Source: Stromatinia cepivora (lineage: Eukaryota; Ascomycota; Leotiomycetes; Helotiales; Sclerotiniaceae). Taken from it: a stretch of 64,000 nucleotides of DNA. This document shows positions 58,091 through 64,000 of this stretch, one piece after another. Under the pieces are notes generated by a model that did no database searches, was not told the origin of the DNA, and saw only the letters and a list, made by a program, of their open reading frames with translations. Location of the stretch: NCBI GenBank assembly GCA_014898415.1, contig RCTD01000015.1:1240001-1304000 (forward strand). Reading direction: 5' to 3'. The number at the start of each line of letters is the position of its first letter. The stretch's first letter is position 1. The position numbers and the translations under genes were made by a program.

Positions 58091-58289
58091 TATATCCAAA
58101 CTACCCATCGACTACACTAGATTCAGCTTCAAAGGCATATACGGCGGAGAGAATTAACCACTTTCAATAACCAAGCAAACGCTCCGAATGTTCTTATCAT
58201 AAGAAAAAAAAGAAAAAGGAACTGTTTAAGATGCCTAAAGCTCCCCATGTAGTTGAAATGTACATATCTAACCTTACAGTCCCGTCTTT

Positions 58290-58683
58290 TACCCTTTAGA
58301 ACCTGACTTCACGGAGCGGGTGCTTCCATCTATAGATTCGCCGCTCTCGTCTTGCTCCGACATGGGGTCTAAGAAAGCTAGATCCAATAAATTTTGGACC
58401 TCTTCATCAGGAACCTCGTATTTAGCATCACCGGCTATAATTTCTCAACGAACACGTGATCGACAATGAATTGGACGTTTCTCCGTACCCTTCTTGCACC
58501 AGGCTCCTTGTTCCTCCTTAAAATATCTTGTTTCAGGGGGATGACCGTTTTCTGGGCTGCCAACAGACACCTGCCCTTACTCGCCCTGCGTAGGTATGCC
58601 TGATAGGCTATCAGCTGACTCGACCGTGGGGCGTCTTTCATGTTGATGTCATTGAATTGCATCAACACGATCAAAATCCGCAT
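58290..58683 (-). CDS. Hypothetical small gene, two overlapping frames
   Basis: An 82-codon frame 58683-58435 has a basic middle (RRASKGRCLLAAQK, RRNKEPGARRVRRN). A second frame continues at once on the same strand (58435-58290), reading an acidic tail EVPDEEVQNLLDLAFLDPMS, EQDESGESIDG and ending SGSKG-stop. Composition is normal, unlike the surrounding repeats. The two frames could be exons joined by an intron I cannot place, or a gene broken by a one-base change. No family recognised. Confidence 0.4.
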
Positions 58684-59000
58684 CTTTATACTGCTTCCTC
58701 GCAGGATCCTTCACAAGCTCAATTCATTAGCTCAGGTCAAAAGCACAATTCCATATCTTAAATAAGTCGGGAAGCTAGTCACGTATTATTTCTTTGCAAT
58801 AGGTGTGTAATTGAATGTGGTCTAAATGAATATAGTCTAAATGCATATAGTCTAAATAAAAATAAATACATCTTGCGCAAAAGGACCTTAGATCATCAAA
58901 AAAACAAAACCAATAACGCCTGAATCCCCCCTAACTCCCTACCCAGCCATAGCGTCTGGGACTACTATCAATCACTTATAATCTCTATTGGAAAAGAAAT
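58684..59000. other. Spacer downstream of the secreted-protein gene
   Basis: Non-coding; includes three near-tandem ATATAGTCTAAAT-type units at about 58815-58860. Holds the 3' flank of the gene at 59001-60077. Confidence 0.5.
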
Positions 59001-60077
59001 TTACTGCTCCGGGGTCCATTTGTCAGAGGTCTTGTACCGCTTATGGACTTCCCTAGCTCCCAGGCCCCTTGCGTGACGGCGGCTCTTGCCAATTAGCTCC
59101 TTAGTATCAACGTCAAAGCACCCAGTTGTGACGGTAGCCGAGCAGAGGGGGTAGGAGATCTTGGTGCTCATGTCGCAATACGTGCCGTCCTGGGTTGACA
59201 CAAACGATGGGCCACGAGAAGTCTCGCTCCCGCAGACCTCTGATGCGCTATGGGCCTTATAGTCGCTAATGATAACGTGGCCTGGCTGATTGATGCTGCC
59301 GTCCGGAGTAGAGTTGGTAGCTGAAGACATGTCGCGCTTGTTAACTGTACCAGGTGTGAAGAGCGCGCTGAAGTCTTTGTCAGACCCGTCAGCGTTATAC
59401 TGTAGCGGCGGCGAGAACATAGGGGGCTCCTGGTTGTAGCCCGGGTTGACAGTCAGTTGGCCCCACTGCATGAATCGAGCCTTTGAATTGCACAAGGCGG
59501 CATTGTTTTTATTGTATTCACTGACGAGCGCCTTATCGCCGTTGAAGTCTGGCATGTGCATGCTCATGGCGATAAAACGTAGACCGTCTGAGTGGTCGGC
59601 GTCGATCCAGGTGCACTTAGGCTGATAATTGTCACTTCCAAACTTGGCCGTGGACGGGTACCAATCGCCACCGCATGTATATCCAACGTCGCCCATCCAG
59701 TTCCAACTGACACCGTTGCCTGACACAGTAACGTAGGTAATGCAGATCGCGTCATTGTTAACAGTAGTCAGAAGGATATACTCCGGCTGTCCGGTAGCAC
59801 CTTGGTTTTGGGTGACAGTTATAGGTTTGCTGTTGCTCGTGCCTGCTTTGATGTTCTCGCCTTTCGAGGGCATAAACTGGCCGAGGCGGGCACCCTCTTC
59901 GTTCCAGATTGAGATGGCAGGAACAGCGCCGCCGAAGGTGCCTGCGTTTCCATTGGGCCCAATACCAGCGCCAATCTCGACAGATGTGGACGAATCAACG
60001 TTTTGAGCATCTCGGATTGAGTCGGAAAGCGAGATGGCAAAGGATATCAGGAAGCCGGTGTTAATGATGGCGTTCAT
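59001..60077 (-). CDS. Secreted cysteine-containing protein, fungal family of unknown function
   Basis: An intact 358-codon frame of normal composition. The N-terminus (MNAIINTGFLISFAISLSDS) is a plausible signal peptide. The mature protein has eight cysteines, in ICITY, YTCGG, PKCTW, ALCNS, EVCGS, TYCDM, PLCSA and TGCFD, consistent with up to four disulfides. Signature stretches are WNWMGDVGYTCGGDWYPS, CTWIDADHSDG and GYNQEPPMFSPPLQYNADGS. I associate these with a family of secreted ascomycete proteins that has no assigned biochemical role. Dibasic sites (NKRD, KSRRHARG, HKRY) near the middle and C-terminus could be Kex2-like cleavage sites. No intron is needed. It stands alone between transposon blocks, a setting typical of fast-evolving secreted proteins and effectors, but effector function is inference. 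Confidence 0.85.
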   Translation of the reverse strand: MNAIINTGFLISFAISLSDSIRDAQNVDSSTSVEIGAGIGPNGNAGTFGGAVPAISIWNEEGARLGQFMPSKGENIKAGTSNSKPITVTQNQGATGQPEYILLTTVNNDAICITYVTVSGNGVSWNWMGDVGYTCGGDWYPSTAKFGSDNYQPKCTWIDADHSDGLRFIAMSMHMPDFNGDKALVSEYNKNNAALCNSKARFMQWGQLTVNPGYNQEPPMFSPPLQYNADGSDKDFSALFTPGTVNKRDMSSATNSTPDGSINQPGHVIISDYKAHSASEVCGSETSRGPSFVSTQDGTYCDMSTKISYPLCSATVTTGCFDVDTKELIGKSRRHARGLGAREVHKRYKTSDKWTPEQ

Positions 60078-60330
60078 AGTGAAGTTATACCGAGATAGAA
60101 ATATTGGTGATATCTGTTGATGTTGATGGGAATGTCAAGATCAATGCAGTTAACGTTGCGTTGTAAAGGTAATATATAGTTAGTCTAGAAGAACTAGGAG
60201 GGTGCTTGAGGGACGAATAAGGGCAGATGATTGAAGCTGAAAGTAAAGTAAGCAAAAGTGAGAAGTCTTTAATGATACAGAATAGAAAGTCGAGCAAGTG
60301 GGTGTTCTTATAGACACGAAACCAGTTCCA

Positions 60331-60680
60331 AAATAGGAAAATGATCCAAAGCATCCATCCTACTTAGCTATGCCTGCAAAGTATGAAAATAGAAAAATGA
60401 TCCGAAGCATCCATCCTACTTAGTTATACCTACAAAGTATGCCTGAGTTACTATCAGTATTGTATTGGTGTTGATATTCTATTCAATTATACTTACAAAG
60501 TATAGAAATAGAAAAATGATCCAAAGTATTCATCCTGTTTGGTTATGCCTACAAAGTATGGCTGAATTACTGTTAGTGTTGTATTGGTATTGGTATCCTA
60601 TCTAGCTATGCTTGTAAAGCATGGCTGAATTATTGTTGGTATCTTACTCAGCTGTGTCTGCAAAATATAGCTGAGTTAAG
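60331..60680. repeat. Imperfect tandem repeats upstream of the secreted-protein gene
   Basis: Two interleaved motifs recur. AAATAGAAAAATGATCC plus AAGCATCCATCCTACTTAG is one. TGCCTGCAAAGTATGGCTGAG with the spacer TTAGTGTTGTATTGG is the other. There are about four to five degenerate units in 350 bp, lying 0.25-0.6 kb before the start codon of the minus-strand gene. Confidence 0.75.
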
Positions 60681-60745
60681 TCAACTACTCTATATATGGG
60701 CCACCTCTTTTTATAGGCCACCCTTTTACATCAAAAATCACGATT
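60677..60745 (+). repeat. Isolated DNA-transposon terminus with paired boxes
   Basis: GTCAACTACTC, then GGGCCACC and AGGCCACC 20 bp apart, then ATCAAAAATCACG. It closely matches the left terminus at 61186 and the inverted right terminus at 63905. It is likely the left end of a separate truncated copy covering 60677-61180. Confidence 0.7.
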
Positions 60746-60897
60746 TTCATTTATTAATAATTTTATAATGAATTCATATAATTGATTGAAATTTAAAATA
60801 TAGATTCTTTATATAGATATCAATTGATTCTGAAATTTTTATAATTTTAAATTTTGTTTTCGTTGAAATTTCGATCTCAATTTATATATAATTTTAT

Positions 60898-61175
60898 ATA
60901 CAAATTAAAAAACTTTAAAATCTTGAATAACTTTTCAACAAAAATAATTAAAAATAAATTATTTATTTTTTTGAAATCATTGAATCATATTCTACAAAAT
61001 GAATTAAATTATTATATATAATAATTTATAGAAAATCTTTTATTATAAATATTAAAATTCTAAAATTTGATTCATTTTATAAAATTTGATTAGAGGATTT
61101 TCACAAAAATTAATAATTTATTTTTATTAATTTTTGTTGAAAAGTTATTCAAGATTTCTGTATTTTTTAATTTGT
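60898..61175. repeat. Inverted repeat pair in AT-rich DNA
   Basis: About 65 bp at 60898-60963 (AAATCTTGAATAACTTTTC centre) is repeated inverted at 61108-61175 with few differences. This is probably the subterminal region of a pogo-related miniature element. Confidence 0.65.
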
Positions 61176-61675
61176 AAATCAACTATCTCACTTTCGCGCC
61201 ACCTCTCTTTCGGGCCACTTTTCTACACCAAAAATCATAAAATATATTTTTTTAATTTTCTTATTTATGAATATAATTTCTTGAAATTTCGATTATAGAT
61301 TTATTATATATATAATAATAAATTCTGAGAATTTCGGATTTTTCGTGATTTTTTTTCATTAAGATATTGAAGGTTGAATTTTTCGATTTTCAATTTGTAT
61401 ATAATTTATATATTCCGAGGTATTAATCATATAGAGATTGAGTAATCAATTATATATATTTCGAAATAAATTAGCTTATTGATCAATATTCTGATTTATT
61501 GATTAATATACAGAGTTATTATATCAACTAGCTTATATATAAATAAATATTTTTAAGATTATTCATAAATGAACTAAATTCATATAAAAATAATATATTT
61601 AATATTCTAATTTATTGATTAACAAACTAATATATAAGGATTGTAATTGAAATATAAAAATGATCAAAGATTACA

Positions 61676-61998
61676 ACTTCTCGTTGCCGCCCCCATTTCC
61701 AACCCCGCCGCCGCTCTCATTTTCAATCTCGTCGCCGCCCCCATTTTCAACCTCGTTGCTGCTCTCATTTTCAATCTCTCGCCGCCCCCATTTTCAACCT
61801 CGTTGCTGCTCTCATTTTCAATCTCGTCGCCGCCCCCATTTTCAATCTCGTCGCCGCCCCCATTTTCAACCTCGTTGCTGCTCTCATTTTCAATCTCGTC
61901 GCCGCCCCCATTTTCAATCTCATCGCCGCCCCCATTTTCAATCTCGTCGCCGCCCCCGTTTTCAACCTCGTTGCCGCCCTCATTTTCAATCTTATCGT
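61676..61998. repeat. GC-rich 24-bp minisatellite, about 13 units
   Basis: Units of 24 bp alternate between ATTTTCAATCTCGTCGCCGC and ATTTTCAACCTCGTTGCTGC types, each followed by CCCC or TCTC. The array is over 50 percent GC inside very AT-rich DNA. The unit is a multiple of three, so frames on both strands stay open (minus strand reads LKMGAATR repeats). I treat these ORFs as a by-product of the repeat. Confidence 0.9.
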
Positions 61999-62049
61999 TG
62001 CTTTTTTCTTTTGATGATAATATTTCTTCTATATTTATTGTTTAATTAA

Positions 62050-63797
62050 ATCAGTCACTCTAGTTTCCGGTCATTCTAATTTACCACCTCAATATAAGCT
62101 ATGCTCAATCTTTAAATTTTAATAATTCAATAATTATTTAATGAATCATTATTAAATTTTAATAAATTATGATTTATATAATATCGAAATCCTATACTGA
62201 AGATGATATTGCAATGGTATTAAATACAATTATAAATGGAATATAAATACAAAAAGTTTGTTCAAATTATAATATATCAAGAAGCACTCTTCAAGATCGA
62301 ATAAATAATTATTTCTTTTATAAAAAAGATACCCAAAATCAATAAAAGATAACTTCGATTCAAAAGAAAGGATTAATAGATTAAATATTAATATAGAAAA
62401 ATTAAACTTAATAATAAATTTATAAAATTGAAGAGTATCTTTTTAATATAAAAGAAAACGATTCTATATTTGGAAAACGATAAATACAAATTTTTTTTGA
62501 AAAGAAATCCTGAAATTAGAATCAAAAGGCAATACCGAACCGATTTTACAAAAGTTTCGAGTATTATTTATGATATTATCTCGAAATAGTTTCAAAATCT
62601 CGAAATTCCTGATATTAAGAGTATAAAACTTGAAAACCGATAAAATATAAATGAAACTGATATTATAAAGGGCTAGGGTTTCAATAATTTGATAATAGAG
62701 AATTTAAAATATCGTTTTATTCTAAAAAAAACAACTTGATTTAAGAGTTTGGATGTCTTTTATTAAGTATATTTCAGTAATAAAGTATTTATTCAAATTA
62801 TTTGTTATTTATAAAAATAAAAGTGTTCAATAATAATAATTCCCTACAGACCTCGATCTATATAAAGATTGAAACTTTATTGTTATACAAAATGAATAGA
62901 TAATCAGTACTACAAATCTTGAATAGCTTAAAAAGATGTTTATTTTTGAAATTACTCTTTTTCAATTCGAAAAGGCTAAACTATTTATATTGAATAGATA
63001 TAAAAATCATAAAATTATAGAATTTATACTTGAATACTTCAAGAAAAATATTTATCTTTTATTATTATATATATTATATATATTACAATTATTTGATTTA
63101 TTTATTTTCTTATTATTCAAAAATATCTATTGATATATATTCAATAAATTAAGTTCTTTATTCGATTCAATATTAATTGAAAAATCGAGTTTTCTTTTTT
63201 ATTATTAGAAAGTTCGAATAGAAGATTTAATAATTTATAATATTAAAGTTAAATAAAATCATTTATAAATAGATTCTTGCTTGAAAATAACGAAGGTTTT
63301 ATTAATGAACTCAACTTTTGATAATGATTTAAAGCTTTAATAGAACAAAAAGATATCTTTTATTGATTGAAAAACATTTCAAAAGGTATTTGATTTTCGA
63401 TTATATATTTATATAATAATCCAAGAAAAAGAAACTGATCTTTCAATATAATATTTGTTTTTTTTGTAAGATTTCGAAAGATTTTGATACTAAGAATTAT
63501 AATCTTATGGAATTAAAATATCAAATAAAGTCATTGAAGTATCGAATAGATCAATTGAATTCTAAGAAAAGATATCAAGTTCGGATTAATTCGAATTCGA
63601 AATTTACAGAGATTAAAGTTATTAGAGAAACCCAAATTGAAGTTAAAGATTATGAAATTAATAAAAATGATAACGATAATATAATAGAAATTAATAATAT
63701 AAACGATTTCGTTGAATACGAATAGTTGTTGAGTTATTAATATAAAAATAAAAATAATGAATTTTTTTAATGGTGGCCGGAAACTAGAGTGGTTAAA
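62050..63797 (+). mobile_element. Pogo/Fot1-type DNA transposon (mutated)
   Basis: About 1.75 kb, the usual size of Fot1-like elements. Inverted ends: CACTCTAGTTTCCGGTCA at 62056 and the complement of TGGCCGGAAACTAGAGTG ending about 63791. It contains the transposase remnant 62164-63725. Confidence 0.85.
62164..63725 (+). pseudogene. Pogo-like transposase, RIP-degraded
   Basis: The + strand reads as a near full-length transposase with stops. An N-terminal psq-type helix-turn-helix comes first (SKSYTEDDIAMVLNTIING, NYNISRSTLQDRI). The catalytic domain follows, with LGSRAWTSFIECIS-like text reading LDLRVWMSFIKYIS, then KNKSVQ. The family LDGHGSH site is now LNRYKNH (Asp to Asn). The third catalytic region reads YILQLFDLFIF (family HTSHVLQPLDLAVF, Asp kept). 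KLSSLFDSILIEKSSFLF follows. A coiled, basic C-terminus lies at 63507-63725 (ELKYQIKSLKYRIDQLNSKK). The open frames at 62936-63133 and 63507-63725 are parts of it. Confidence 0.9.
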
Positions 63798-63908
63798 ATT
63801 AATTATATCAATTAATTGTAAAGTTATTAATAGATGAAAATTGTAGTTTTTGATATAAAAGAGTGGCCCGAAACAGGGGTGGCCCGAAAGTAGAGTAATT
63901 GACTTATA

Positions 63909-64000
63909 TAAATTATATACAAATTAAAACTCGAAAATTCAATCTTAAATATCTCGATGAAAAAAATTATGAAAAATCTGAAATTTTCAGAATTTATTAT
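63909..64000. other. AT-rich DNA resembling the inverse of 61305-61420
   Basis: The last 90 bp are similar, in inverse orientation, to the sequence just inside the left terminus of the outer element (TTTCAGATTTTTCATAATTT-like). This suggests another related element, in tail-to-tail arrangement, continuing past the window. Confidence 0.5.

Larger units (their letters stand above)
61183..63908. mobile_element. Outer TIR element with a nested pogo-like transposon
   Basis: Left end 61183-61246 and inverted right end 63842-63908 share about 60 bp. Each carries two GGCCAC boxes about 20 bp apart and a CAAAAA tail. Removing the inner element (about 62050-63797) leaves roughly 1 kb, which includes the 24-bp minisatellite and no transposase, so the outer unit looks non-autonomous. 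Confidence 0.65.

Noticed and set aside
61676..61998. CRISPR-like array
   Set aside because: Repeats are contiguous without unique spacers, in a eukaryotic context.
61647..62049. Overlapping ORFs of 132 and 129 codons (+) and 72 codons (-) across 61647-62049
   Set aside because: They are by-products of a 24-bp tandem repeat whose unit is a multiple of three; no start context or non-repeat coding extension.

Overview
The window looks like a chromosome segment of a filamentous ascomycete (Pezizomycotina) with a two-compartment genome. Short stretches of ordinary base composition carry conventional genes. The rest is extremely AT-rich DNA (about 1.86-57.7 kb and 60.7-64 kb) made almost entirely of mutated transposons. 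Related copies differ almost only by C/T and G/A transitions, and their reading frames are broken by stop codons. This is the pattern left by repeat-induced point mutation (RIP). No bacterial features, tRNA, rRNA or CRISPR were seen.

Layout. 1-328: 3' end of an ABC transporter gene. 329-1860: intergenic DNA up to a sharp AT boundary. 1861-23303: mutated retrotransposons, including a complete Copia element (3080-11902, TSD TTAAG), a Ty3/Gypsy gag-pol cut by a Copia LTR, a Gypsy RT fragment, a fairly readable Copia gag-pol (18811-21815), a solo LTR, and a 529-bp LTR-like repeat ('R', five copies in the window). 23304-49526: a multi-level nest of retrotransposons. 49527-56859: an R copy split by a full-length Copia (49686-56484, TSD ATTTT). 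56860-57715: a broken Fot1/pogo-type transposase. 58.1-60.7 kb: an island of normal composition with a gene for a secreted cysteine-containing protein (59001-60077, minus). 60.7-64 kb: DNA transposons with paired GGCCAC boxes in their termini, one pogo-like transposase pseudogene, and a GC-rich 24-bp minisatellite.

The nest can be solved to the base. Copia-B (+, from 23304) contains Copia-C (-, 28412-46313, TSD TTATT/TCATT). Copia-C contains Gypsy-D (-, 32409-46176, TSD ATTAT) inside its 5' LTR. Gypsy-D contains element E (+, 32513-39232) inside its 3' LTR. When each insertion and its duplicated target are removed, the split LTRs recover exactly the length of their intact partners (166 and 282 bp). 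A further small LTR element, F (46619-48293), lies in Copia-B.

Element E is the notable object. It has normal base composition, two identical 292-bp LTRs and long open frames, so it is young or escaped mutation. Its first ORF joins a gag N-terminus directly to a complete-looking DD35E integrase, and protease, reverse transcriptase and RNase H are missing. Its second ORF (975 aa, plus a C-terminal extension in another frame) is unrelated to any retroelement protein I recognise. It is bracketed by two identical polypurine tracts. E cannot replicate on its own and would need reverse transcriptase from elsewhere.
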